Translations under genes and position numbers: made by a program
Notes under the pieces: generated by a model
The model's input: the letters and a program-made list of their open reading frames with translations, nothing else
Database searches by the model: none
Told to the model about the DNA's origin: nothing
Assembly: GCA_028819955.1 (NCBI GenBank)
Contig: JAPPKP010000067.1
Location: 27,701 to 56,728 of the forward strand
From: Rhodospirillaceae bacterium
GTDB taxonomy: Bacteria; Pseudomonadota; Alphaproteobacteria; UBA828
Direction: 5' to 3'
Length of the DNA stretch: 29,028 nucleotides
Shown: positions 8,117 through 14,748 of the stretch, piece by piece
Position numbering within the stretch: the first letter of the stretch is position 1
Layout: each line of letters opens with the position of its first letter

Positions 8117-8147
8117 TGACCGTGAGGAAGCCGGCAAGGCAAACAGG

Positions 8148-8175
8148 CTGGCATAACTGGATCGGAACGTATACA
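8148..8175 (+). promoter_or_regulatory. Possible internal promoter before the orphan lipoprotein gene
   Basis: The 94-base gap at 8117-8210 is one of the few real gaps in the operon and is AT-richer than its surroundings. A CTGGCA hexamer (8148-8153) and a TATACA hexamer (8170-8175) are separated by 16 bases, a fair sigma-70-like pair. A strong AAGGAG ribosome site follows, just before the ATG at 8211. A secondary promoter here is plausible but unproven. Confidence 0.35.
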
Positions 8176-8210
8176 GAACATGCGTTTTCACAATACGAAG
8201 GAGAACGATC

Positions 8211-9509
8211 ATGATCCGCAAGACCCTCACCGTCCTCGCCGTTACCGTTCCGCTCGTCATTGCGGGCTGCAAAACGACGGAAGTTGCCCAGCGCACGTCC
8301 AATCCGGGATCGCACGCCCAGGTCTGGGTCCACAATGCCCTGCTTCCCGGCCGGGTTGTCATCCAGTACGGACTCTGGACGGGCGATTGGTCAAACTGGA
8401 TCATCACCTCAGCATCCTACCAGACCCAAGACGACCGCTATTTCGAGTGCAGCGGCAAGAAACGACGCTACCGGGAGCACTCGGGACCCGGTGCCCTTAC
8501 CGGTGCCGGAGAGATGCTCATGGCGGCATCCCACCGTGTCAGCGGCGACCGCTGGCCCGTCTTCTACAACCCACAGACCGGGCGCTTCCATGCCGAGGCA
8601 TGGGACGAACGCGATGGCAGGTGGGAAGTTGAGGAGGACGGCTGGGTTCAAGAGGGCTGGCCGCGCCTCATGGCCGACGCCTGCCCCGGGATCACGGAGG
8701 AGATCCTCGCCGACGGCGGCTGGATCAACGAGAAGCAGACGCACCCGACGATCTGGAAGATGTTGGAACAGGATCCCACTGCGCCTCTCGTCTTCCCAGG
8801 CGCACCGCCCACGACCCGTCTTGGCCTCGGTTACAAGCGTGCCGAGAAGGCCTTCTCCTGGTGTTTCACGACAAACACCCGCCCCGTCCTCCCGGCGCAC
8901 TGCTATCCGGAGGGTACGGAGCCGCCCGGTGACGGCGCGGCCCTCCTTCTCCCCGAATCGCCCGACGAGGCGGCGGCCTATCTCGACCGCCTGACTCTCG
9001 CCGACACGCTCAGGGAAGCCAACGGCAACGTCCTCGAGGATCGCCTGGGGCGGGCCTACGTGCTGGCGCTGGGTCAGACCGACGAGTTCTGGGCCGTCGA
9101 CGGGGAAGATCGCCTCACCGATGTCGGCTACCTCACCTGGAACGCCGCCACGGAGACTCTCGAGCTCGACTGGGAGCTGAAGGGCGACGTCGCCGACTAC
9201 CACCACCGTCCGGGCGATCCGCTGCCGGTGGTCGACACCGGCCGCCGGCACCCGGCCTTCGCCATCGCCGACTGGCTGGTGGGGTCAGCCAGCGACGTCC
9301 TGCTGCCCTACATGGGCCGCCAGGCGCGTTTCCGGTTCGGGGACGACGGCGCGCTGACGGTGCGGGGCAAGGATCGGGACTTCCCCGGCACCTGGACGGT
9401 GTCGCGGGGCCGCCTGGTGCTGGAGATCGACGGCATCGCTGAACGCGCCGGATATCCCTGGGATCTCCTGGCCGGCCACTTGCGCGCCACCACCGGCTAC
9501 ACCGGATGA
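8211..9509 (+). CDS. Lipoprotein of unknown function
   Basis: Encodes 432 residues. The N-terminus (MIRKTLTVLAVTVPLVIAGC) is a textbook lipoprotein signal with the acylated cysteine at residue 20. The body is rich in Trp and charged residues, with no membrane helix and no recognised domain. The C-terminal part (about 365-425) alternates as short beta strands (ARFRFGDDGALTVRG, TWTVSRGRLVLEIDG), reminiscent of lipocalin-like or META-like small barrels. It has its own strong ribosome site (AAGGAG) and ATGA-overlaps the pilP-like gene downstream. A role in pilus assembly or surface exclusion is possible from context alone. Confidence 0.7.
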   Translation: MIRKTLTVLAVTVPLVIAGCKTTEVAQRTSNPGSHAQVWVHNALLPGRVVIQYGLWTGDWSNWIITSASYQTQDDRYFECSGKKRRYREHSGPGALTGAGEMLMAASHRVSGDRWPVFYNPQTGRFHAEAWDERDGRWEVEEDGWVQEGWPRLMADACPGITEEILADGGWINEKQTHPTIWKMLEQDPTAPLVFPGAPPTTRLGLGYKRAEKAFSWCFTTNTRPVLPAHCYPEGTEPPGDGAALLLPESPDEAAAYLDRLTLADTLREANGNVLEDRLGRAYVLALGQTDEFWAVDGEDRLTDVGYLTWNAATETLELDWELKGDVADYHHRPGDPLPVVDTGRRHPAFAIADWLVGSASDVLLPYMGRQARFRFGDDGALTVRGKDRDFPGTWTVSRGRLVLEIDGIAERAGYPWDLLAGHLRATTGYTG

Positions 9510-10330
9510 TCCGCAGCGGGTTCACATGCGGATCCGTGGCGGCGACGTTCCTCCTCGCCGCCACGCTCGCGGCGGCCCAGGACCTCCCCTGGCCGACCGC
9601 GGGCACGGTGGACGTCATCGCCCCCGATGCGCCGGCGCCGGCGGCAACGGCCGCGCCACAACCGGAACCACCACCGACGCCGGAAGAGACCCTCGACGAG
9701 GCGGCGGAAGCCCTGGTCCAGCTGCTGACCGCGGAGACGCCGGAAGGCCCGCCGATGGCGGAATGCGCCGTCGACCTGCTGCGCACCCGTCTTGCCACGG
9801 CGGTCGAGGGCGACGACGTGCTGACGGCGATCGCCCTCGAGAACGAGCTCCTCGCCCTGTGCAACCGCCGCCAGCAACTCGTCCTCGAGGTACTGTCGAC
9901 CGAGCTGCTGCTGGCGTCTCTGGTCGCCGGCGAGGCAATGCACGGGACAGCCGTTCAGGCCGCCGTTGTCCTGCCCGAGGCCGTGCAGGAGGCGCCGCCG
10001 GCGCCGACCCTCGATCAGATCACGGCGGAAGTTCCACCGCCGCCGCCGGAGCCCGAGCCGGAACCGGAGATCGCCGCTCCTCCGCCACAGCCCGCCTCGC
10101 CGGACCTTGCCTGGGTGACGGTGCTGGGCTCGGCCGGCAACCTGCGCGCCGCCGTCAGCGACGGCACGTCGGTGTGGTGGGTGCGGGAAGGCGACGTTCT
10201 CGCCGGCGATTGGCGGGTGACGCGGATCGCGGCACGCCCGCCGGGTGTCACGCTCTCCCATGACGAAGCCGGCCACCACGCGCTTCCCTTCCACAGCGGC
10301 CCGGCGCCGGGATCGGGGGGAGAGCCATGA
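9506..10330 (+). CDS. pilP: PilP-like periplasmic pilus assembly protein
   Basis: Encodes 274 residues: a signal peptide (ATFLLAATLAAAQ), a helical Glu/Ala-rich middle (about 55-150), a Pro/Glu linker (PPPPPEPEPEPE) and a C-terminal beta domain (about 200-255). The last reads VTVLGSAGNLRAAVSDG, VWWVREGDVLAGDWRVTRI and PPGVTL. That final pattern (variable loop, then V-R-x-G-D-x-L, then x-W-x-V-x-x-I) is the hallmark of IncI PilP proteins. It probably sits between the inner membrane and the secretin. Both ends overlap neighbours by 4 bases (ATGA). Confidence 0.72.
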   Translation: MIRSGFTCGSVAATFLLAATLAAAQDLPWPTAGTVDVIAPDAPAPAATAAPQPEPPPTPEETLDEAAEALVQLLTAETPEGPPMAECAVDLLRTRLATAVEGDDVLTAIALENELLALCNRRQQLVLEVLSTELLLASLVAGEAMHGTAVQAAVVLPEAVQEAPPAPTLDQITAEVPPPPPEPEPEPEIAAPPPQPASPDLAWVTVLGSAGNLRAAVSDGTSVWWVREGDVLAGDWRVTRIAARPPGVTLSHDEAGHHALPFHSGPAPGSGGEP

Positions 10331-10782
10331 AGCTCCACCCGGCCGCCGTCTTCGGCACCGCCGCCATCGCCGCCCTTGTCGTCGCCGCCGCGAGCGGCGT
10401 CATCCCACCGCCATCGCCCGCCGAGATCCGGGAACGCGATCCCCTGCGGGCAGGCCTCGCCGATGCCCGGGATCTCCCCTGGCCGTCCGGGGAGGGTCCG
10501 GACGCCAGCTTCCCCGATCCGTCGCAGGACCCGACCTACGGCATGGCGTGGCTGATGGTCATCGACGCTCCCGAGTTCACCGTGGCGGTGGTGACCAACA
10601 TCTTCAACCTGTGGTGGGTGCGCGTAGGCGACACGCTGCCGGACGGCCTCACGGTGACATGGATCGAGACGCACCCGCCTGGCGTCACGGTCGCCGCCGC
10701 CGACGGCAGCCGCCACACGCTTTCCTACTGGTGCGGCGACGCCGACACCCGCCCGGCGCCGGGAGCGGGGGGAGAGACATGA
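10327..10782 (+). CDS. Second, shorter PilP-like protein
   Basis: Encodes 151 residues with an N-terminal hydrophobic helix (AAVFGTAAIAALVVAAASGV), a short linker and a C-terminal domain that repeats the PilP pattern: WLMVIDAPEFTVAVV, WWVRVGDTLPDGLTVTWIE and HPPGVTVAA. It looks like a paralogue of the preceding gene. The two share the sequence DLPWP after the signal region and closely similar Gly-rich C-termini (PAPGSGGEP against PAPGAGGET). R64 has a single PilP, so a duplicated pair may form a hetero-complex here. Overlaps on both sides imply coupled translation. Confidence 0.65.
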   Translation: MKLHPAAVFGTAAIAALVVAAASGVIPPPSPAEIRERDPLRAGLADARDLPWPSGEGPDASFPDPSQDPTYGMAWLMVIDAPEFTVAVVTNIFNLWWVRVGDTLPDGLTVTWIETHPPGVTVAAADGSRHTLSYWCGDADTRPAPGAGGET

Positions 10783-10880
10783 TGATCCTCGGCTTCGCCC
10801 TCTTCCTCACTGCGTTCGTATCCCTGACGCCCCGGGTCATGGTGGACCTGGCCCTCATGGCTCAGGCCGCCGCGCCATGA
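10779..10880 (+). CDS. 33-residue single-helix membrane peptide
   Basis: A very short frame starts at ATG 10779 (ATGA overlap with the PilP-like gene) and ends at TGA 10880 (ATGA overlap with pilQ). The product is a hydrophobic peptide (MMILGFALFLTAFVSLTP at the N-terminus) long enough for one membrane helix. The gene occupies exactly the space between two genes with no spare base, and coding here is the simplest explanation for the double start-stop overlap. It could be a small subunit or only a coupling leader for pilQ. Confidence 0.55.
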   Translation: MMILGFALFLTAFVSLTPRVMVDLALMAQAAAP

Positions 10881-12469
10881 GCCTCTCTTCCCTCTTCCGC
10901 CGCAAGGACACCGGCCCGCGCATGCCGGTTCCCTTCCTGGCAGGCCATGCGCGGCTGTCGCGGATCGCTGCCGCGTGGCGCGACGGCCGCTGCCTCGTCG
11001 CCCGCGGCTACGAGCGCGACAGGGAGCTGCGCGAGGCGCTGGCCCAGCTGCAGGCCAAGAAGCGGGTGAAGGGGACGATCCGGATCACCGCGGTGGCGCT
11101 GGCCGAGATCGACCAGGCGTGGGGTCACGGTCCCGGAAGCCATCGCAAGGGCGGCGCTTCGGAGCTTTCCCGCACGGCCTCGCGGATCTTCCGGGAAGCG
11201 GCTCTCGCCCGGGCCAGCGACGTCATCTTCGAGCTCTCGGACGACGCCTGCCGCGTCTTTGCCATCGTCAACGACGCCAAGCTCGCTCTCGGCCATCCGC
11301 TGATGGCGGACGAGGGGGCGGCGGTCATGGGCTACCTCTTCCACTCCAAGGACGAGGGATCGAGCCAGACTTCCTATCAGAGGGGCGAGTTCCAGGGATT
11401 CTCGATCCGCGGCGGCGGCGCCGTGGAACTGCCCGAGTCGGTCTCCGGGCTGCGCTGCCAGCGCGGACCCAACGATCCGGACGGCGATCACATGTTCGCC
11501 CGCCTCTTCTACCGGGACCAGCTGCAGGAGGGCATGACGTGCGAGCACCTGGGGTTCGGCGCCGAACACGCGGCCATGTTCGCGGAACTCAGAACCTCGC
11601 TCCACGGCGGCATCTTTCTCGGCGGCTCCACCGGCGACGGCAAGTCGACGACGCTCGCGGTCAACCTGGCGTTGCAGATGGCCGAGCACGGCGGCGAGCT
11701 CAACCTCGTCACCCTAGAGGATCCGGTGGAGTACCGCATTCCCGGCGCCATCCAGATCGCCGTGCCGACCTCGGGGTCCGGAGAGGAGCGGGCGCTGCAT
11801 TTCCGGAGGGCGCTGATGCACTTCTGCCGGGTGCACCCGGCTTCCGGCATGGTCTCGGAGATCCGCGATCACGATGCGGCGACGCAGGTGCTGAGTTTCG
11901 TGGACACCGGCCACCAGGTGTGGACCACCATCCACGTCGATTCCGCCAACGCCATCCTGTTCCGTCTCCTCGACATGGGCGTCGAGGCCTCGACGCTGGC
12001 CAAGCCCGGCAACATCCGCCTCCTGATGAAGCAGACATTGCTGCCCATGCTCTGCCGGGAGTGCGCCCTCGACCGTCCCGCCGACGGCGCGCTGCCGGCC
12101 TGGATGGCGAGCGCCCTCGAGAACCTGGAGACGGTGCGGTTCCGCAACCGCGAGGGCTGCGCCGCCTGTCGCCGCGAGAAGGCGAACGACATCGCCCGCC
12201 AGGCGTGGACGGGCTACACGCGCCAGCAGGTCGTCGCCGAGTCGATCATCCCCGACGCCGGCTACCTCGGGTTCGTCGGCAGACGCGACCCCATCGGTGC
12301 GCAGGACTGGTGGATCGAGAAGATGGGCGGCCGGCCGCTTTCGGCCACCATCTGGGAGATCGTCGGCCGCGGCGCCGTCGATCCCATGGATGCGCTCGCC
12401 AAGGGCGCCCGGCCGGCGGACATCGCCAGGCCGCCGTCGCTGCGCGTCGTCCAGGGAAGTGCGCCATGA
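10877..12469 (+). CDS. pilQ: PilQ-type pilus assembly ATPase (GspE/PilB family)
   Basis: Encodes 530 residues of a secretion ATPase that would power extension of the pilus from the cytoplasmic face. The N-domain includes ARASDVIFEL, the usual A-S-D-I/V-H/F region. The Walker A is GGSTGDGKST with Lys256, having Asp where most family members have Ser. The Asp box is around LEDPVEYRIPGAIQI, Walker B is the GMVSEIRDHDAA segment and the His box is VWTTIHVDSA. Two C-terminal C-x2-C pairs (CREC near 393 and CAAC near 428) form the zinc module of PilB/GspE. It is the anchor gene for calling this an IncI-like pil operon. Confidence 0.88.
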   Translation: MSLSSLFRRKDTGPRMPVPFLAGHARLSRIAAAWRDGRCLVARGYERDRELREALAQLQAKKRVKGTIRITAVALAEIDQAWGHGPGSHRKGGASELSRTASRIFREAALARASDVIFELSDDACRVFAIVNDAKLALGHPLMADEGAAVMGYLFHSKDEGSSQTSYQRGEFQGFSIRGGGAVELPESVSGLRCQRGPNDPDGDHMFARLFYRDQLQEGMTCEHLGFGAEHAAMFAELRTSLHGGIFLGGSTGDGKSTTLAVNLALQMAEHGGELNLVTLEDPVEYRIPGAIQIAVPTSGSGEERALHFRRALMHFCRVHPASGMVSEIRDHDAATQVLSFVDTGHQVWTTIHVDSANAILFRLLDMGVEASTLAKPGNIRLLMKQTLLPMLCRECALDRPADGALPAWMASALENLETVRFRNREGCAACRREKANDIARQAWTGYTRQQVVAESIIPDAGYLGFVGRRDPIGAQDWWIEKMGGRPLSATIWEIVGRGAVDPMDALAKGARPADIARPPSLRVVQGSAP

Positions 12470-12495
12470 CCGCGCTCACAAGGCCCGGGCGACCC

Positions 12496-12750
12496 TCACG
12501 CGGCGACCAGCGCCATCACGCTGCCGAAGCCATTCAGCACGAACACCATGTCGACAGCGGTGAGAACCATCGAGACCAGGGCAAACAACCTGACAACCGG
12601 ATGCCCGCTGCCCAGAAGCGAGGCGAGACCGGCCAGCAGTACAGCGTGGACCCAGATGCTCTTCTCGATCTCGAGGGCATCGCTCCCGACGCCATGCAAT
12701 CCCTCCAGGAACTGCAGATGCTTCAAGACTTCTCGTTCATAGAAGTCCAT
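12496..12750 (-). CDS. Antisense small membrane protein X1
   Basis: Encodes 84 residues on the strand opposite the operon. The product begins MDFYEREVLKHLQFLEGL, then has two hydrophobic helices (IWVHAVLLAGLASLL and VVRLFALVSMVLTAVDMVFVL). The ATG follows an AGGGAG ribosome site. In this frame third codon positions are mostly G or C, as in neighbouring genes, whereas the plus-strand frame through the same DNA gives unnatural runs of His, Gln, Asp and Asn. So the minus strand is the coding one. It resembles X2 at 14053-14289, sharing a T-x-VDMV-x-x-L core. Its 5' end overlaps the start of the truncated Y-family gene by 33 bases. I do not recognise its family. Confidence 0.62.
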   Translation of the reverse strand: MDFYEREVLKHLQFLEGLHGVGSDALEIEKSIWVHAVLLAGLASLLGSGHPVVRLFALVSMVLTAVDMVFVLNGFGSVMALVAA

Positions 12751-12888
12751 GGCATCCGCTCCCTCATCCTGATCGCCCTGATTCACAGCATGGTCATCGC
12801 GACCTTCTACTGCGGCGGCCGCGGCATTGCAGGTTCCGGAGTCCCTCCCTGCGGCACCTGGCTGTTCATGACGGGAGACCGGCTGTGA
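12718..12888 (+). pseudogene. Internally deleted copy of the Y-family membrane protein (Y0)
   Basis: The frame from ATG 12718 gives 56 residues. The beginning (EVHGIRSLILIALIHS) matches the AHGARSL start of the three full copies downstream, and the end (CGTWLFMTGDRL) matches their shared ending (x-x-TWRIMTGGRP). About 130 internal residues, including two or three helices and the ADGAW block, are missing. A weak AGGA site precedes the ATG. Its stop overlaps the next start (GTGA). It may be a decayed remnant or a functional mini-protein. The same frame is open back to an ATG at 12466 overlapping the pilQ stop, but that extension mirrors the antisense gene and is not coding-like. Confidence 0.55.
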
Positions 12889-13463
12889 ACGACCCGGACG
12901 ACGCACTCATCGCCGCCCACGGCGCCCGCTCTCTGGTCATGACCGGCATGGTCCTCCTGTGCACTCTCGGCGCCCTGGCGATGTCGCCTCACCTCGACCT
13001 GCCCTGGCCGTGGGTCGCCGGGGCCTGGACCAGTCTCGCCGCCCTCTCCTTCATCGGCACCAGAACCGGACGCCGGGTACGGGATGTTCCCATCGGCGCA
13101 TACGGCGACTGCCGGGTGGCGATCGCGCTGCCCGCGTCCGCCCTCATCGCCATCATTCCCGACCGCACGCACAGCCCGGACCGGCCGGTCGTCGAGGGGC
13201 TCGCGCCGGCGGACGCCATGGCCGTCATGCACGACTGGGGCGTCGCGATGCTCGCGCAAGGCTTCGCCGTCGGCCTGGCGCCGGCGCCGTTCGCGTGTCT
13301 CTTCATCGCCGCGCTTCTGTGCGGCGCGGCGGACGGCGCCTGGACCGCCATAGCGATGCGCCACGGAAAACTCACGTTCGTCAAGGCTCTCGTCCTGTTT
13401 GTGCGGGCGATCCGCTCCGGGGAAGGAACCGGGTGGCGGATCGTCGCGGGAGGCCGGTCGTGA
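12885..13463 (+). CDS. Y-family four-helix membrane protein, copy 1
   Basis: Encodes 192 residues from a GTG that overlaps the preceding stop. About four hydrophobic segments are visible: near 15-33 (SLVMTGMVLLCTLGALAM), 42-60 (VAGAWTSLAALSFIG), 79-93 (VAIALPASALIAIIP) and 125-150 (FACLFIAALLCGAADGAW). Conserved blocks shared with copies 2 and 3 are AHGARS near residue 11, DWG near 117, ADGAW near 148 and a basic C-terminal tail ending WRIVAGGRS. It is probably an inner-membrane protein. I recognise no family. Its place between the pilus ATPase and the PilR platform protein suggests a link to pilus assembly or mating, by context only. Confidence 0.68.
   Translation: MNDPDDALIAAHGARSLVMTGMVLLCTLGALAMSPHLDLPWPWVAGAWTSLAALSFIGTRTGRRVRDVPIGAYGDCRVAIALPASALIAIIPDRTHSPDRPVVEGLAPADAMAVMHDWGVAMLAQGFAVGLAPAPFACLFIAALLCGAADGAWTAIAMRHGKLTFVKALVLFVRAIRSGEGTGWRIVAGGRS
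13381..13423 (+). repeat. 43-bp direct repeat, first copy
   Basis: This 43-base block is identical to 13944-13986 and encodes the KALVLFVRAIRSG stretch near the C-terminus of Y copies 1 and 2. The two genes otherwise differ substantially in DNA, so perfect identity here suggests recent gene conversion or unequal exchange. Recombination between the copies would delete 563 bases and fuse the two genes in frame around the repeat. Confidence 0.9.
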
Positions 13464-14026
13464 ACGCCCCGGATCACGCGCTCGTCGTCGCCCACGGCGC
13501 CCGCTCCCTCCTCCTGACCGGCGTGGTGGCGAGCATGACGGCGCTCGCCGCAGCAGCAGGCCCGCCCGCGGGCCTGCCCTGGGCGTGGATCGTCGTCGCC
13601 TGGGCAGGCGCCGCCACCCTCTCCTTCCTGTGGTCCCGGATCGCCGCCGGCGGCGTCGTTCCACCGGGCGCCTGGGGCGACGTGCGCCTCGCCCTCGCCT
13701 TCATCGGCATGCTCATCCTGACCGCGGTGCCCGACGTATCGCACGACGGACCGCCGCCGTTCGAGGGAACCATCAGCGCACCGGCGGCCCTGCACGACTG
13801 GGGCGCGGCGACCGTCGCCCAGGGCCTTGCCCGCGTCGTGGCACCGGTGCCGTTCGTCCTGCTGCTCGCCGCCGCGCTGCTGTGCGGTCTGGCGGACGGC
13901 GCCTGGAACGCCATGGCGCAGCGCCACATGAAGCTCTCGTCCATCAAGGCTCTCGTCCTGTTTGTGCGGGCGATCCGCTCCGGGGACGCCACCAGCTGGC
14001 GGATCGTCACGGGAGGCCGGCCATGA
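13460..14026 (+). CDS. Y-family four-helix membrane protein, copy 2
   Basis: Encodes 188 residues from a GTG overlapping the stop of copy 1. The layout is the same as copy 1: AHGARSLLLTGVV at the N-terminus, helices near 40-58 and 80-95, then LHDWGAA, then the hydrophobic FVLLLAAALLCGLADGAWNAM and the tail TSWRIVTGGRP. The sequence has clearly diverged from copy 1 except for the 43-bp identical block. This is the best-preserved pattern of the family and would serve best as a search query. Function unknown. Confidence 0.68.
   Translation: MNAPDHALVVAHGARSLLLTGVVASMTALAAAAGPPAGLPWAWIVVAWAGAATLSFLWSRIAAGGVVPPGAWGDVRLALAFIGMLILTAVPDVSHDGPPPFEGTISAPAALHDWGAATVAQGLARVVAPVPFVLLLAAALLCGLADGAWNAMAQRHMKLSSIKALVLFVRAIRSGDATSWRIVTGGRP
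13944..13986 (+). repeat. 43-bp direct repeat, second copy
   Basis: Perfect copy of 13381-13423, lying at the equivalent codons of Y copy 2. It is in the same orientation, 563 bases apart. Confidence 0.9.
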
Positions 14027-14052
14027 CGACCCCGGCCCGACCTGACCGCCCC

Positions 14053-14289
14053 TTACCCGCCGAGCAACTCGCGGGCCGCCATGAGGCTGCCGAACACCAC
14101 CATGGCAGAGACAAGGGCGACGACCATGTCGACACTCGTGATCAGTTCGCCGGTCGACCGGCTGATGAACCGGAACCTGACGAAGGCCGCCACCAGGAAG
14201 CCGACAACACCGCTGACGACCACGCCGAGCCAGAGCTCGAAGGCCGCGTCCAACAGTCGGAATTGCCAGACCGGCCACGCCTCGATCAT
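14053..14289 (-). CDS. Antisense small membrane protein X2
   Basis: Encodes 78 residues on the minus strand, from ATG 14289 to TAA 14053. It has two hydrophobic helices: ELWLGVVVSGVVGFLVAAFV (about 20-39) and SVDMVVALVSAMVVFGSLMA (about 52-71). Third codon positions in this frame are mostly G or C, while the plus-strand frame across the same bases is only loosely GC-rich at third positions and reads as His/Asp/Glu runs. It resembles X1 in size, two-helix layout and the VDMV core. It is placed in the same way, head-to-head with a Y gene and overlapping it by about 27 bases. The ribosome site is weak. Function unknown. Confidence 0.6.
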   Translation of the reverse strand: MIEAWPVWQFRLLDAAFELWLGVVVSGVVGFLVAAFVRFRFISRSTGELITSVDMVVALVSAMVVFGSLMAARELLGG

Positions 14290-14748
14290 CCATTCCCAGT
14301 CGCCCACGGCGCACGGGCGCTCGCCGTCACCTTCCTCGTTCATGTCGCCGCCTTCTTCTCCTGGCTTGCCTCGCCGTCCGATCATCCGGACTGGGCCCTC
14401 ATCGTACCCTGCTACGCCGTCAACGCCCTCATCTTCTTCGTCTTCGGCCGGCTCCAGGCAAGCGGCGGGATCATCCCCTTCGGCACCATCGGCGAAGCGC
14501 GGTTCGTCATCGCCGTCGTCGCCACGGCCATGGTCTTCGGCCACCAGGACGACCCGGCGGTGCGGGACCTCCCGGCCCTGATGTTCCTGATGGCGTCCAT
14601 TCTGTGCGCCCATGCCGACGGCGCCTGGATGGCCGCCATCACGCGCCACGGCCGGTGCACGTTTCGCGTCGCCCTTCTCATGGCGCTGCGCGAGATCTGC
14701 AGCAGGCAGAGCGGCACCTGGCGGATCATGACGGGAGGCCGGCCGTGA
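14263..14748 (+). CDS. Y-family membrane protein, copy 3
   Basis: The family core (VAHGARALAVTFLVHVAAFF, then IVPCYAVNALIFFVFG, GEARFVIAVVATAMVFG, MFLMASILCAHADGAWMAAI and the end GTWRIMTGGRP) occupies about 160 residues. I place the start at TTG 14263, which puts AHGAR about 13 residues in, close to copies 1 and 2. The frame is open back to ATG 14023, overlapping the stop of copy 2, which would add 80 very hydrophilic residues antisense to X2. That extension lacks the codon pattern of a gene, so I doubt it, though coupled translation from 14023 cannot be excluded. Its stop overlaps the pilR-like start (GTGA). Confidence 0.6.
   Translation: MPDRPRLDHPFPVAHGARALAVTFLVHVAAFFSWLASPSDHPDWALIVPCYAVNALIFFVFGRLQASGGIIPFGTIGEARFVIAVVATAMVFGHQDDPAVRDLPALMFLMASILCAHADGAWMAAITRHGRCTFRVALLMALREICSRQSGTWRIMTGGRP

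Noticed and set aside
8130..8153. Possible hairpin GCCGGC/GCTGGC after the repeat-protein gene.
   Set aside because: Only six pairs including a G-T wobble, a 12-base loop and no T-run: too weak to call a terminator.
3151..8407. Very long minus-strand open frames opposite pilN and the repeat protein (for example 3151-4839 and 6056-8407).
   Set aside because: They are mirror frames of high-GC plus-strand genes, with Arg/Gly/Ala/His-rich composition, no signal or domain pattern and no ribosome sites.
14023..14262. Plus-strand N-terminal extension of Y copy 3 from ATG 14023.
   Set aside because: The extension is His/Asp/Glu-rich with weak third-position GC and mirrors the hydrophobic antisense gene X2. 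It is kept only as an alternative start.
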